From: Albidovulum sp. bin36
GTDB taxonomy: Bacteria; Pseudomonadota; Alphaproteobacteria; Rhodobacterales; Rhodobacteraceae
Length of the DNA stretch: 35,729 nucleotides
NCBI GenBank assembly: GCA_002238565.1
Contig: MPMP01000050.1
Location: 1 to 35,729, forward strand
Direction: 5' to 3'
Shown: positions 1 to 9,748 of the stretch, one piece after another
Numbering within the stretch: the first letter of the stretch is position 1
How the letters are laid out: each line of letters starts with the position of its first letter
Program-made: the position numbers and the translations under genes
The notes under the pieces: generated by a model
The model's input: only the letters and a program-made list of their open reading frames with translations
Database searches by the model: none
Told to the model about the DNA's origin: nothing

Positions 1-264
1 CTCCCGGACCTCCTCGCGGGCGGCCTTCAGCTTCGCCCGGTTGCTCTTGCCAACGGCGTCCAGGCTGCTTGCGCGCTGCCGGGCCCGCACCTCCCGCCAG
101 CGCAGCTCCTCGCAGCGCGCCTCCGCGTCCTCGGCCCGGACCCGCTCGCGCTCGCAAAGGAATTTCCAGTCGACCGGACCGGGAGCCGACGCCTCCGGCA
201 GCCGCCCGTCGTCGGCGACGCGCGGAACCGGCGGCGTCCTGATATCCTCGATGCGAATCTCCAT
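1..264 (-). CDS. Transposase N-terminus (IS66-like), cut by the window edge
   Basis: An open frame begins at the ATG read leftward from 264 and runs 88 codons to the edge without a stop. The protein opens with a short acidic/proline stretch, then DWKFLCERERVRAEDAEA and a charged heptad-like helix rich in Arg, Glu and Ala. This matches, from memory, the coiled-coil N-terminus of a divergent IS66-type transposase family common in Alphaproteobacteria, but the catalytic DDE domain lies outside the window, so the call rests on the leader only. The sequence is very GC-rich compared with what follows. No ribosome-binding site stands out. A non-transposase coiled-coil protein remains possible. Confidence 0.45.
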   Translation of the reverse strand, partial: MEIRIEDIRTPPVPRVADDGRLPEASAPGPVDWKFLCERERVRAEDAEARCEELRWREVRARQRASSLDAVGKSNRAKLKAAREEVRE

Positions 265-833
265 GCGCGGAGCAATAGCACGCCGGATTACCAGTTACCA
301 GCCCCAATTTCGCAGCGACCGAAATGACGCCGCGACGGACTGTCGCCACCTCTCGACCGAACGCCTGCGTCCGAATGTTCGTCTGCGAATCATCCATGCC
401 CCTTGGAAACACAAGTCGATTCCAAAGGGAATCCCCTCATCGGGAAAAACCACCAAACGTCCCGGAATACCCTGGCAGGCTAGATCCAATTCCCGGAAAG
501 TTGCCCCTATTACGATTCGTCTTCATGTCGTCCGCATGAGATTTGATCCGAACCCAACGCGCTGGCCCATCGGGTCTTTGACGTGGCCGGTTCAGATTGT
601 CGCAACTATACTGGAACTCGCCGGCATGGCGGATTGGGCGCTTGGCGATATCCATTCATACATTCTTGACAGATTCCGCAATACAGGCGCTTTTTCCGAG
701 AGATGCAGCCGGGGCCTTCCATGGAAGGTGGAATACTCTTGCGCAGTATCAAGCGACGTTCGATGGTCGACGACCCGGGATCGAGAATGGGGGCGTCCGG
801 GCTGCCGACGAAATGAGGAAAGCGGAGAACGCG
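265..833. other. Gap between the edge transposase and gcrA
   Basis: About 570 bases with no gene I can support. Several short open frames exist on both strands (for example minus 295-489 and minus 437-655), but none has a recognisable motif, a convincing ribosome-binding site or family-like composition. A long plus-strand frame through 41-994 overlaps gcrA antisense and is Arg/Ser-rich, as expected of a chance frame. The stretch may hold decayed sequence next to the transposase. Confidence 0.5.
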
Positions 834-1412
834 CTAATTGTCCGATCGCCTGTCTCTTCGCGAAGCAAGCGGCTGATAGGCGATTCTTTCATGCGCCTGG
901 CAGTAAGGCTTGCCTTGCAGGCTCGGCAGGCCGCAGAACCAGAAGTCGGGCGTGGCCGGATCGCCGATCGGCCATTTGCATGTCCGCTCCGTGAGATCCA
1001 TCAACGATATCTTAAGAGATGTTTTTTCCACCTCCTTGACGTTTTCCAGCTCTTCGGGGCTAACTTCGTTAATGGAGGGCTGCGGCGGAAGCGGCTGGCC
1101 GGCAACAAGCACGGGCTTCTTGAAAGGGCGCGGCGCATTTTTCCTTACCTCGATTTTCGTCATCGGCGGCGCGACAGTCACAATCCGCTCGGGGGCTCGG
1201 ACTGCCGGTTCGGCAGGTTTTTTCTTGCTCGCCTTTTTTTCCGTTTTCTTTTCCGGCTTTTTGAGCGGAGGCTTTTTCAGCTTGAGTCTGTAGGCCTTGC
1301 CGATAACCGCATTGCGCGTCACGCCGCCGATTAATTCGGCGATTTGGCAGGCCGTATATTGCTGGAACCAGAGCTTTTTCAATTGCTCGACTTTTTCGTC
1401 AGTCCAGACCAT
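834..1412 (-). CDS. gcrA: GcrA cell-cycle regulator
   Basis: This 192-residue protein is a GcrA-family transcription factor. In Caulobacter GcrA binds the RNA polymerase sigma70 holoenzyme and acts at promoters with methylated GANTC sites. The N-terminal helix-turn-helix is clear (MVWTDEKVEQLKKLW, then GGVTRNAVIGKAYRL at about 28-42). A Lys/Pro-rich linker spans about 43-125. The C-terminal conserved block has CKWPIGDP, FWFCGLP, YCQAHERIAYQP and a closing RRDRR. The open frame extends upstream to 1901, but I start at the ATG at 1412 because the family always begins MxWT and AAGGAT sits just upstream. It is divergent from argD across a region rich in GANTC motifs, which suggests CcrM-linked control. 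Confined to Alphaproteobacteria, it is the best taxonomic marker here. Confidence 0.95.
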   Translation of the reverse strand: MVWTDEKVEQLKKLWFQQYTACQIAELIGGVTRNAVIGKAYRLKLKKPPLKKPEKKTEKKASKKKPAEPAVRAPERIVTVAPPMTKIEVRKNAPRPFKKPVLVAGQPLPPQPSINEVSPEELENVKEVEKTSLKISLMDLTERTCKWPIGDPATPDFWFCGLPSLQGKPYCQAHERIAYQPLASRRDRRSDN

Positions 1413-1757
1413 CCGTAGATCCTTCGCCGTGCGTGATTCGTTCCAATGTCGCTTGAGTCCCGCGAGTTCGCGGTTGGCAAGCGATCCGAATCCTATTTGT
1501 GCATGCCTCCCGAAAATTGCAACCGCCGCGGTCCCGTCAGTACTCTTCGAGAATTCGAATGACTCGGCCGGCATCCGGCGCGCTGCGCGGAAATTGCCGA
1601 CCGGACGGCGCGATTGACCGCGCAAAAGTCGGCCGCCCGCAATGTCTGCGACAAGTATTGCCGGCGAGGCTGCAAAGAATCGGGCGATTAAGCGGAAAAA
1701 TTTGACTTGGCTTGCAAAAACATGCGACGGGGATTTTTTTGATTCGAGGATACCGCC
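1413..1757. promoter_or_regulatory. gcrA/argD divergent intergenic region with six GANTC sites
   Basis: The 345 bases between the divergent starts of gcrA and argD contain GANTC (the CcrM methylation target) at 1435, 1455, 1488, 1561, 1677 and 1741. Random expectation is a little over one in this length, although GAATC/GATTC look common across this genome. GcrA acts at methylated GANTC promoters in Caulobacter, so autoregulation or cell-cycle timing is a reasonable inference. I could not place a convincing -35/-10 pair for either gene. A GAGGAT Shine-Dalgarno lies 6 bases upstream of the argD ATG. Confidence 0.4.
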
Positions 1758-2930
1758 ATGATCGCGCCGGTAATGCCGACCTACAGCCGCGTTGATCTCG
1801 CATTCGAAAACGGCGAAGGCTGCTGGCTTTTCACCGAGGACGGGGAAAAGTATCTTGATTGCGGGGCTGGAATCGCCGTGGCTTCGCTCGGCCACGCGCA
1901 TCCGGACCTTGTCGAAACTCTAAAGGCTCAGGCCGAAAAGCTTTGGCACACGTCGAATCTGTACCGAGTTCCCAATCAGGAGCGGCTTGCTTCCCTGCTT
2001 GTCGAGAAAAGTTTTGCCGACACGGTTTTCTTTGGAAACTCCGGCACCGAAGCAACCGAATTGTCGGTCAAGATCGCAAGGCGGTACTGGCACAGCGCCG
2101 GGCAGCCGCGCCGCAATAACGTTATCACGCTGGAAGGTTCATTCCACGGGCGAACGATCGCCATGATTTCGGCCGCGGGATCAAAGAAGCTGACCGAAGG
2201 ATTTGAACCGCTTGCTCCGGGCTTCATCCAGATTCCCGGCGGCAGCATCGAAGCGGCCGCGGCGGCAGTGGACGAGAATACTGCGGCGATCATGGTCGAA
2301 CCCATTCTAGGCGAAGGCGGCATCGTGCCTCTCGATGACGGTTATTTGAAATCGCTTCGCGAACTCTGCGACCGGAGCGGCATTCTGCTGATTCTGGATG
2401 AAATCCAATGCGGAATCGGCAGGACGGGAAGGCTTTTCGCGCATGAATGGGCCGGCATCGAACCCGATATCATGGCGATCGCAAAGGGCATCGGGGGCGG
2501 ATTCCCTCTTGGCGCGTGCCTGTCGACGGAAAAAGCGGCGGTCGGCATGACCGCAGGCACCCACGGATCGACCTTCGGCGGCAATCCGCTCGGTTGCGCC
2601 GTCGGCGCGCGGGTTCTGGACATTGTCTCGGAACCGGAATTCCTGGAGGGCGTAGGCCGGCGCGCAGGATTTTTCCGGCAAAGGCTGGAAGGTCTTGTCG
2701 ACGGGCACCCGGACATCTTTAGCGAAGTGCGCGGGTACGGGCTAATGCTCGGAATCAAATGCCGCGTTCCCAATGGCGAATTCATAGACGCGGCGCTTGA
2801 GCAAAATCTGCTGACGATAGCGGCCGGCGACAACGTGGTGAGGCTGCTGCCGCCGTTGATAATGTCGCAGGAAGAAATGGCGGATGCCGTGGATCGCATG
2901 GAACGGGCCGCATCCTCCCTGAGCAGGTAG
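1758..2930 (+). CDS. argD: Acetylornithine aminotransferase (ArgD)
   Basis: A class III PLP-dependent aminotransferase of 390 residues, the normal length. It converts N-acetylglutamate semialdehyde to N2-acetylornithine in cytosolic arginine synthesis, and family members can also act on succinyl-diaminopimelate precursors. Visible motifs: NSGTEA at 94-99 (phosphate contact), SFHGRT at 128-133, [12 protein letters not shown] at 213-224 with the cofactor-contacting Asp, and the Schiff-base Lys at 243 in [24 protein letters not shown] follows. The ATG is preceded by GAGGAT at good spacing. The argF start lies only 5 bases beyond the stop, so argD-argF is a two-gene arginine operon. Other omega-aminotransferases share the fold, but the argF neighbour and the overall sequence favour ArgD. 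Confidence 0.95.
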   Translation: MIAPVMPTYSRVDLAFENGEGCWLFTEDGEKYLDCGAGIAVASLGHAHPDLVETLKAQAEKLWHTSNLYRVPNQERLASLLVEKSFADTVFFGNSGTEATELSVKIARRYWHSAGQPRRNNVITLEGSFHGRTIAMISAAGSKKLTEGFEPLAPGFIQIPGGSIEAAAAAVDENTAAIMVEPILGEGGIVPLDDGYLKSLRELCDRSGILLILDEIQCGIGRTGRLFAHEWAGIEPDIMAIAKGIGGGFPLGACLSTEKAAVGMTAGTHGSTFGGNPLGCAVGARVLDIVSEPEFLEGVGRRAGFFRQRLEGLVDGHPDIFSEVRGYGLMLGIKCRVPNGEFIDAALEQNLLTIAAGDNVVRLLPPLIMSQEEMADAVDRMERAASSLSR

Positions 2931-2935
2931 GCGCG

Positions 2936-3862
2936 ATGCGCAATTTCCTGAATATATCGGAAGTGCCAAGCACCGAACTGAAGCGAATAATCGCTAGCGC
3001 CCGCGACATGAAAAATCTTAGGAGCGGCCGCTCCATGGGCGAGCCGGATTGCGATGCCCGCCTGTCCGGAAAACTCGTTGCGCTTGTATTTGAAAAGCCA
3101 TCGACTCGAACGAGAGTTTCTTTCGAAGTCGCGGTTCGCCAGCAGGGCGGGGCGTCGGTAGTTCTCTACGGATCCGAAATGCAGCTGGGGCGCGGCGAGT
3201 CGATCGCCGATACCGCGCGCGTTCTCTCCAGATATATCGATCTGATAATGATCCGGACATATGATCACGAAGCGGTTTATGAACTTGCCGAGCATGCGAG
3301 CGTGCCCGTCGTGAACGGCCTCACGAATTCTAGCCATCCTTGCCAAATTATGGCTGACATTATGACCTACGAGGAGAAGCGGGGAGCGATCAAGGGGCGC
3401 AGAGTCGCCTGGCTCGGCTCCGGCAACAATGTCTGCAATTCGTTTCTGCACGCGGCGGGGCGGTTTGGGTTCAATTTCGCTTTTGCCGGGCCGACTGATT
3501 TTCAGCCCGGTCCGGATGCCGTCGCGTTCGCTCGCGCGAGCGGATCCAAGGTCGAACTCGGAAGCGACCCGGTTGCCGCCGCCGCGAATGCGGACTTGAT
3601 CGTTACGGACGCATGGGCCTCCATGCACGATGCGGAGCTTTCCGACGACGAGAAACTGCGGAAGATGCTGCCGTTCCAAGTCAATAGCGACTTGATGGCG
3701 AAGGCGAGGCCGGACGCTCTCTTCATGCATTGCCTACCCGCCCATCGAGAAGAAGAAGTAACCTCGGAAGTCATGGACGGACCGCAATCGGCGGTTTTTG
3801 ACGAGACCGAAAATCGCTTGCACGTGCAAAAATCGATTCTTCGCTGGTGCCTAGGCGTTTGA
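2936..3862 (+). CDS. argF: Ornithine carbamoyltransferase (ArgF)
   Basis: A 308-residue ornithine carbamoyltransferase, making citrulline from ornithine and carbamoyl phosphate in the cytosol. The carbamoyl-phosphate motif STRTR is at 56-60, HPCQ at 134-137, the DAWASM ornithine-side motif at 225-230 and HCLPAHR with the catalytic Cys at 265-271. Length and motif order are those of the anabolic enzyme. It follows argD by 5 bases and is almost certainly cotranscribed with it. The usual SMG motif reads DAWASMH, a small variation I see no reason to think inactivating. The downstream gene is convergent and separated by a hairpin. Confidence 0.96.
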   Translation: MRNFLNISEVPSTELKRIIASARDMKNLRSGRSMGEPDCDARLSGKLVALVFEKPSTRTRVSFEVAVRQQGGASVVLYGSEMQLGRGESIADTARVLSRYIDLIMIRTYDHEAVYELAEHASVPVVNGLTNSSHPCQIMADIMTYEEKRGAIKGRRVAWLGSGNNVCNSFLHAAGRFGFNFAFAGPTDFQPGPDAVAFARASGSKVELGSDPVAAAANADLIVTDAWASMHDAELSDDEKLRKMLPFQVNSDLMAKARPDALFMHCLPAHREEEVTSEVMDGPQSAVFDETENRLHVQKSILRWCLGV

Positions 3863-3893
3863 ATCTGTTTCGGCCGCGCTCGTCTCGGGCGAA

Positions 3894-3913
3894 TCGCGGC
3901 AATTGAGCCGCGA
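3894..3913. terminator. Hairpin between convergent argF and rhomboid genes
   Basis: A perfect 7-bp stem TCGCGGC / GCCGCGA with a 6-base loop sits in the 68-base gap between two convergent genes. There is no T-tract on either side, so it is at best a bidirectional stem-loop aiding termination or mRNA stability. Confidence 0.35.
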
Positions 3914-3930
3914 TGTCCCGATTTCCCGAT

Positions 3931-4788
3931 TTAGCGCCTCCGGCTCCAGGGGCTTTGGCCTTTTTTCATCCAGTTTCGCCTAGTTGAATTTCGGCCCCAA
4001 GGGGAAATCCCGCCTCGCCGGGCCGGTCGGTCTCCTGACCCTTCGATCGTTTTGCCGCCCCTCCGGGCGCGGCGGCGAATGACGCGGGGAATGCGAAATC
4101 CCGCCGCTTCGGGATGGTCGGGACTCCCGCCGTGCGCGGCCCAGAACCTTGTACCGCCGAGACGGAGCCACAAAGGCGATATGAATAGAAATCCCGCGGC
4201 GAAGCCTCCGACATGCGCCCAATACGCTACGCCGCCGCCCGTGCCTGAATCGTTGCTGCCTAGAAAGAATTGCAGGGCGAACCAGAATCCGAGAAAAACC
4301 CAGGCCCTAATTGCGAAGATTTTGATAATGATCAGAACGTCGACGCGAGCTTTCGGAAACAAAAGCATATAGCCGCCCATTACTCCCGCCACGGCTCCAG
4401 ATGCGCCGAGCGTAGGAATCTGGGACAGGGGATCCGACATGATGTGGAACACCCCCGCCGCCAGCCCCGAAGCCAAGTAGAATAGAAGAAAACGGAATCG
4501 GCCCAGCGAATCTTCAACGTTGTCTCCGAATATGTAAAGCGCGAGCATGTTGCTCGCGATGTGAATCACGCCCGCGTGAAGAAACATGCTCGTGACGAGC
4601 GTCGCGATTCCTTCTCCGCTGCTGACTAGATAGGGAATCATGGCCCACCGCATGAAAATCACGTAAATGGTGCCGTCGAAAAACTGTTGCCGATAGGAAA
4701 GATAGACGATGATGTTCGTCGCTATCACGCCGTAGGTTACGATGGGGATCCGTCGCGAAGGATTGTGATCCCGAATTGGTATCAGCAT
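3931..4788 (-). CDS. Rhomboid family intramembrane serine protease
   Basis: A 285-residue polytopic membrane protein of the rhomboid family, which cuts transmembrane substrates inside the inner membrane. The catalytic Ser130 lies in GASGAVAG and His192 in AHVGGFAAG. The oxyanion/loop region HIASNMLALYIFGDNVED (76-93) is typical. About six hydrophobic helices span residues 15-210. After the last helix there is an unusual cytosolic tail of about 75 residues, very rich in Arg, Gly and Pro, with no recognised domain. The start at 4788 has a weak ribosome-binding site, but MLIPIRDHNPSRR is the typical N-terminus of this clade. The substrate cannot be predicted. Confidence 0.9.
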   Translation of the reverse strand: MLIPIRDHNPSRRIPIVTYGVIATNIIVYLSYRQQFFDGTIYVIFMRWAMIPYLVSSGEGIATLVTSMFLHAGVIHIASNMLALYIFGDNVEDSLGRFRFLLFYLASGLAAGVFHIMSDPLSQIPTLGASGAVAGVMGGYMLLFPKARVDVLIIIKIFAIRAWVFLGFWFALQFFLGSNDSGTGGGVAYWAHVGGFAAGFLFISPLWLRLGGTRFWAAHGGSPDHPEAAGFRIPRVIRRRARRGGKTIEGSGDRPARRGGISPWGRNSTRRNWMKKGQSPWSRRR

Positions 4789-4948
4789 TTTTTCATTCGA
4801 TCCGAATCCAGCGCGACCATTTGGTCTTTATTTTCGGGACTTCCCGGCAATTTCGATATGGCTTGGACGCTTCTGAACGACAAGGGTTTCCGTGACAATG
4901 CGTCTTCGCCGCGTTTAGGATGCCGGGAGGCCGAATAATCGGCAATGC

Positions 4949-6505
4949 CTATGTTCCAGCCGATTCCATCTCGATGATTCTGTTGACGTTGAAGTTCAAA
5001 ACCGCATCTGCTTTCGAGCATCTGGCTCGCATGCCCTGATAGACTACTCCCTTGTAGTCTAGGTCGCCGACCTCGATCGGCGATACGACATGCCGCGATT
5101 CCGTATTGTTCCCCTTAAGATAAAGGATTTCGAGATCCACGCCGGATTCGATTGCGTTTCGAATTTGCTCAAGCTTTTCCGAGACCGGCCGGCGCTTGTT
5201 CGCCAATGCGATTTTGCGATCGGCAAAGAACTTTTGGACGCGGTAATCGGTTCGAATCGATTCTTCACCGATGGATCGGGAGAGAATAATTCCTTCTATG
5301 GCCGTGCATCTGCTGAGCGCTACGTAAGCCTGGCCGAATCCGAATACCCGGTCGAGGTCGACGACTACTTTGTCAAAGGTCAGGCCTTGGCACTTATGGA
5401 TTGTCACCGCCCAGGCAAGCCGGAACGGCAGCTGCTCGAAGACGCCGACTTCCTTTGGAACGATTTCGCCGTTTTGCATGACGAATTCGATGACATCCCA
5501 TGAATGACGTTCAACGCTTACCAGCTCGTCGTTGTCCCGAAGCTGCGCTTTGACGACAAGATTGCCGTCGTCGCCTTTCGCAATGCTCGTTAATTCGCCG
5601 ACGCTGCCGTTGACCCAGCGACCCTCGGTGTCGTTGTTAAGCATCATGATCTGAGATCCGATTTTGAATCGGAGAATTTCAGCCGTTGGAAAGCTATCTT
5701 TTTCGACTTTTCCCGTGATGCTGGCCCGAGAGACGCGTTCGTCGCCCGGCAGGGCTCGCAATTTGGCTTCGTTGATGTGCTCGGCGTTGGCGTTGGTTGC
5801 GGTCAGCGTAATAAAAAATTCGCCTTCGGGCGCTTCGAAGTTCCGATCAATGCGTCGATCGAGGACTTCGAGATCATTCGTCCGAGCTTCGCTGTTTCTG
5901 ATCTTGTCGAGCAGATTCTTGAATGCCTGGTCGCTCTGGCGATAGATCGATTCCAGCTCGATGACTTCCAGCTCGGACTTCCCGATAACGGTCGAGCTGA
6001 AAAAATAGGGCGATTCGTAAACGTCCGGGAAAAGACCCTTCTCATCGTTCCTGACGACCGGAGACAGCTGGAAGAGGTCGCCGAAAAACACCATTTGAAC
6101 GCCTCCGAATGGCTTGCGGGGATTCGGACCGTGCTTGCGAAGGAATATATCGACGCAATCAAGCAAGTCGGCGCGCACCATCGAGATTTCGTCGATAATG
6201 ATCGTTTTCAGCTTTTTGAATAGATGCTTCTTGAAGCCCCTGGGTCCAATTCGGTTTTTCCTCACGAGATTAGGCGAGACCGCTATTCCGAATCCGAAGA
6301 ACCTGTGGATCGTCTGACCCTGTACATTCAGCGCGGCGACCCCGGTCGGCGCGAGCACGACGGCCGACTTCAGGAAATTGTCGCGGCAGTATCGAAGCAG
6401 CGTCGATTTGCCGGTGCCCGCTTTCCCGGTGATGAATACGTTTTTTCCGTCCTTGATCGACTCGATGGCTCGAACGGCGTGCGCATCGAAATCCATGGCG
6501 CTCAT
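4949..6505 (-). CDS. Pif1/RecD-like superfamily 1B DNA helicase
   Basis: A 518-residue AAA/SF1B helicase. Motif I (Walker A) is GKAGTGKS at 27-34, followed by LAPTGVAALNVQGQTIHRFF (motif Ia region, 51-70). The Walker B DEIS is at 105-108 in TIIIDEISMV, and GDLFQLSPVV (motif III) follows. Near the C-terminus TIHKCQGLTFDKVVVDLDR and AYVALSRC are the motif V/VI block typical of Pif1 and RecD2 proteins. Pif1-type helicases unwind DNA 5'-3' and help resolve G-quadruplex or R-loop obstacles; here that is family inference. About 100 C-terminal residues after motif VI show no domain I can name. It lies 40 bases downstream of metG in the same orientation. Unrelated to the defence genes elsewhere in the window. 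Confidence 0.88.
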   Translation of the reverse strand: MSAMDFDAHAVRAIESIKDGKNVFITGKAGTGKSTLLRYCRDNFLKSAVVLAPTGVAALNVQGQTIHRFFGFGIAVSPNLVRKNRIGPRGFKKHLFKKLKTIIIDEISMVRADLLDCVDIFLRKHGPNPRKPFGGVQMVFFGDLFQLSPVVRNDEKGLFPDVYESPYFFSSTVIGKSELEVIELESIYRQSDQAFKNLLDKIRNSEARTNDLEVLDRRIDRNFEAPEGEFFITLTATNANAEHINEAKLRALPGDERVSRASITGKVEKDSFPTAEILRFKIGSQIMMLNNDTEGRWVNGSVGELTSIAKGDDGNLVVKAQLRDNDELVSVERHSWDVIEFVMQNGEIVPKEVGVFEQLPFRLAWAVTIHKCQGLTFDKVVVDLDRVFGFGQAYVALSRCTAIEGIILSRSIGEESIRTDYRVQKFFADRKIALANKRRPVSEKLEQIRNAIESGVDLEILYLKGNNTESRHVVSPIEVGDLDYKGVVYQGMRARCSKADAVLNFNVNRIIEMESAGT

Positions 6506-6545
6506 AGCCGCCCCTTTTCCGCCATCTGGCGGATCATCAGCGCAG

Positions 6546-8276
6546 TCACCTTGACTCCGACCTGGTTCCGCCGCCGAATTCCTCTTTCCATTCGGCTACT
6601 TCTTCCTTGGATATCTTTCGAAACAGCACGTCCGGCGGCTCGAATCGATGGCCGGGTGCGAGAACCCTGAGTTCTTCCGCGCCATTGGCCGGCCAATCTC
6701 GAGACGGCGAATTCATCGCCTTTAGAATCTCGGCGGATGCGTCGGGAATGAAGGGCGACGAAATCCGGCCGTACAAGTTGATGAGATTCAGCGAAAAAGC
6801 CACGATGGCTCCGGCGCGCTCCTTATCGGTCTTGATCGCGGACCAGGGCGCCGCCGCCTGCAGGTATTCATTGCCCGCCGACCAGATCGACCGCAAGGCC
6901 CGCGACGCCTTGCGAACTTCGATATTCTCCATGAACGCGCAGTAATCGGCGACGAGTTCGGCGATCGCATTCGCGCAATGCCGTTCCGCGTCGGTCCATT
7001 CGCTCCCCTGCGGCACTTGCGCGCCGAATTTCGAAACGCCGAACTTGACCACTCGGTTGACGAAATTGCCCAGAACGTCGGCAAGTTCCTTGTTGACGCA
7101 ATCGGAAAAGTTCTCCCAGGTAAACTCGCTGTCGGAATTCTCGGGAGCGTGCGAGAGCAGCCACCACCGCCAGTAGTCCGGCGGCAGGATTTGCAATGCC
7201 TGGTCCATGAACACGCCGCGCTTGCCGCTGGTCGAAAACTGGCCGCCGTCATAGTTCAGGAAATTGAACGACTTGATGTAGTCGACAAGCTTCCACGGCT
7301 CGCCGGACCCCATGATCGTGGTCGGGAATGAAAGCGTGTGGAACGGAACATTGTCCTTTCCCATGAACTGCACGTATCGGACATCGTCGGCTCCGAGGTC
7401 CGTTCGCCACCATCGCTGCCATTCGGCTTCCGGCTTTCCATTCTCGTCGGCCCATTCCGCGGTGGCGGCGATATACTCGATCGGAGCGTCGAACCAGACA
7501 TAGAAGACCTTGCCTTCCATGCCCGGCCAGTCCTCGCCGCCCTTCCTAACGGGGACTCCCCAGTCCAGGTCCCGAGTAATTCCGCGGTCCTGGAGCCCGT
7601 CGCCGTCGCGAAGCCATTTCTTGGCGATCGAGGTGGTGAGAACGGGCCAGTCGGCTTTCGATTCAATCCAGTCTTCCAGCCGTTCTCTGAATGCCGATTG
7701 AACTAGATAGAGATGCTTCGTTTCCCTCAATTCCAGATCCGAGGAGCCGGATATCGCCGATCGGGCGTCGATCAGATCAGTCGGGTCCAGCTGCTTGGTG
7801 CAGTTCTCGCACTGATCGCCGCGAGCTCGCTCGTATCCGCATGCCGGGCAGGTTCCCTCGATGTACCGATCGGGAAGGAATCGCGAATCGGTTCTCGAGT
7901 AGACCTGCTCTTCGACAACCTCCCGGATAAGCCCCTGCTCCGCGAGCCGGCCGGCGAAATGCTGGGTCAGCCGTCGGTTCCGCTCGCTTGACGAGCGCCC
8001 GAAATGATCGAACGAAAGGCGGAATCCTTGCCCGAGACGAAACTGGACCTGATGCATTTCCGCGCAGTACTCGGCAACGGGGACGCCGGCTTCAGCGGCC
8101 GCGAGTTCGGCCGGAGTCCCGTGCTCGTCGGTCGCGCAAATGAACATGACTTCGTTGCCGCGAAGACGCATGAAGCGCGCATACAGATCCGCCGGCAGCT
8201 GGCTGCCGACAAGATTCCCCAAATGCTTGATCCCGTTAATGTATGGGATCGCCGATGTAATGAGTATTCGCGCCAT
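6546..8276 (-). CDS. metG: Methionyl-tRNA synthetase (MetG)
   Basis: A class I aminoacyl-tRNA synthetase charging tRNA(Met). The first signature is [11 protein letters not shown] (11-21, the HIGH equivalent). A zinc knuckle is formed by Cys143, Cys146, Cys156 and Cys159 (CPACG, CENC). The KMSKS equivalent is FSTSGKRG at 347-354, and WFDAPIEY (261-268) is a strong MetRS motif. Length is 576 residues from the ATG at 8276. The frame is open for 32 more codons upstream, but those residues are low-complexity and the family starts directly at the first strand. There is no C-terminal EMAP-like tRNA-binding domain. The HLGN and FSTS signatures identify the bacterial form with the four-Cys zinc insert. 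Confidence 0.95.
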   Translation of the reverse strand: MARILITSAIPYINGIKHLGNLVGSQLPADLYARFMRLRGNEVMFICATDEHGTPAELAAAEAGVPVAEYCAEMHQVQFRLGQGFRLSFDHFGRSSSERNRRLTQHFAGRLAEQGLIREVVEEQVYSRTDSRFLPDRYIEGTCPACGYERARGDQCENCTKQLDPTDLIDARSAISGSSDLELRETKHLYLVQSAFRERLEDWIESKADWPVLTTSIAKKWLRDGDGLQDRGITRDLDWGVPVRKGGEDWPGMEGKVFYVWFDAPIEYIAATAEWADENGKPEAEWQRWWRTDLGADDVRYVQFMGKDNVPFHTLSFPTTIMGSGEPWKLVDYIKSFNFLNYDGGQFSTSGKRGVFMDQALQILPPDYWRWWLLSHAPENSDSEFTWENFSDCVNKELADVLGNFVNRVVKFGVSKFGAQVPQGSEWTDAERHCANAIAELVADYCAFMENIEVRKASRALRSIWSAGNEYLQAAAPWSAIKTDKERAGAIVAFSLNLINLYGRISSPFIPDASAEILKAMNSPSRDWPANGAEELRVLAPGHRFEPPDVLFRKISKEEVAEWKEEFGGGTRSESR

Positions 8277-8433
8277 TTCAGCAGGAGCTCCTGAACTTTT
8301 GCTAGTTCCTAGACGATTTCCAGTTCCTGCGCTAGCTACGATGGCGAATGCGGCGCATTCGGACGCTTCCAAGCGCCGCGATTCCGGCTATCCGCGATGC
8401 GCCGATACCGGCCAATGGCGTTTCTATCGCAAA

Positions 8434-9660
8434 TTATTTCCCGTCGCGCCGCCTTCGCCTGATCAGGCGCCCGATCAAAAAGCTCGTCCTAGGCGTGTAG
8501 ACGTAGGGCGTGCGCTGTTTCCTGGACCGGGGGAGTCTCATGCGAATTAACGCAAACATGCAAAGAACCAAATGAACGACCGCTATGAATACGAACATTG
8601 ATTCCGGTCCCGCAAGCACAATTAGCGCCGACGACAGGAACGGGCTGACGATAGCCCCGACCGCGTATAGGAAAAGCAGGGAGGAACTCAAATCCACCAT
8701 TTGCTCGGGATCGGCGAAATCGCTGGCGTGGGCCGCGCCGACCGAAAAAATCGGAAACGTCGTCATGCCGAATATCACGGCGCCGAGAAAAATGCCCGCG
8801 GGCCCGCTTCCGGACAGGGCGACCGTTGCGATGCAGGAGAGTATCGCCATCCCGGACAGAGCGACCATCACCCGACGCCTGTCGAATCTGTCCGCTATCC
8901 ATCCGGCCGGGTACTGTGCGACTGCGCCGCCTAGAATGAATGACCCGAGAAACAACGCTATCAGGTTCGTATTCAGCCCGACTTCGATGCCGTAGATCGG
9001 TCCCATCATGCGGAAGCTGGATGTCGTCAGGCCGGCGGTGACGACCGCGGCGCAGGCCACGGGCGAAATGCCGTATGCCAGTTTCGGATTGAGGCGCGGA
9101 GACATGCCGGTCGCCGGCTGCGGAATGCGCGTCAGGAGGAGCGGCAGCAGCGAAGCGCAGCATAAAATCGCCAGTATGTTGTACGAGATATAGCTGGACG
9201 GATCCAGGACGCCGATTACCAGCTGCGCGCAAAAGCCGGCGCCCAGATCGGCCATGCGGTATGTTCCCATGGCGCGACCGCGATTTCGATTGGAGAATTT
9301 CGCCTGAAGCCAAGCTTCGATGACGGTAAAGCATCCCGCCACGCAAAGTCCAGACATTATGCGCATGATCGACCATGCGTACGGGTCGACGATAATCGTG
9401 TGGAACAGAATTCCGAGGGTCCCGGAGGAGGCGAACGCGGCGAACGAACGCGAATGCCCGATGGAGCCGATTAGGCGCGGCGCCCAGAAGCAGCCTATGA
9501 AGAATCCGACGAAATGCGAAGATCCCAGCAGACCGATCTGCGTCGTTGTAAAGCCGTTCTGCACGCCTGCCAGCGCGTCGAGAGGAGCAACGCCCCCGGT
9601 GCTTAGCTGTAATAGAATGACGGATAGGAATAGCGCGGAGAACGATAGGATGATTTGCAT
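8434..9660 (-). CDS. MFS transporter
   Basis: About 408 residues with roughly twelve hydrophobic helices, a major facilitator superfamily inner-membrane carrier. The helix 2-3 loop region reads HFVGFFIGCFWAPRLIGSIGH, and the second-half equivalent is YPAGWIADRFDRRRVM, the classic MFS motif A. It resembles YcaD-type drug/metabolite transporters. I start at the Met at 9660 (MQIILSFSALFL), which opens the first helix. The frame is open to 9711, giving 17 more polar residues. No clear Shine-Dalgarno resolves this. It lies between nusB and metG on the same strand but with gaps of about 90 and 160 bases, so operon membership is uncertain. Substrate unknown. Confidence 0.85.
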   Translation of the reverse strand: MQIILSFSALFLSVILLQLSTGGVAPLDALAGVQNGFTTTQIGLLGSSHFVGFFIGCFWAPRLIGSIGHSRSFAAFASSGTLGILFHTIIVDPYAWSIMRIMSGLCVAGCFTVIEAWLQAKFSNRNRGRAMGTYRMADLGAGFCAQLVIGVLDPSSYISYNILAILCCASLLPLLLTRIPQPATGMSPRLNPKLAYGISPVACAAVVTAGLTTSSFRMMGPIYGIEVGLNTNLIALFLGSFILGGAVAQYPAGWIADRFDRRRVMVALSGMAILSCIATVALSGSGPAGIFLGAVIFGMTTFPIFSVGAAHASDFADPEQMVDLSSSLLFLYAVGAIVSPFLSSALIVLAGPESMFVFIAVVHLVLCMFALIRMRLPRSRKQRTPYVYTPRTSFLIGRLIRRRRRDGK

Positions 9661-9748
9661 GGATTGGCGGCATTCGGCGGCGCGGTTCGCTTGATTCCCG
9701 CTTATCTGCAAATAAGCGCTAATTCCGACTTATCGAGTGGATTAAGCG

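Noticed and set aside
41-1334. Plus-strand frames 41-994 and 597-1334
   Set aside because: Arg/Ser/Ala-rich, overlapping the edge transposase and gcrA on the opposite strand, with no family resemblance.
2342-3730. A 462-codon open frame on the minus strand
   Set aside because: It lies antisense across argD and argF, which have complete catalytic motifs. Its composition is that of a shadow frame.
8489-9673. A 394-codon minus frame overlapping the MFS gene
   Set aside because: Same strand but shifted frame relative to the MFS transporter. It is extremely Arg/His-rich and lacks hydrophobic helices.
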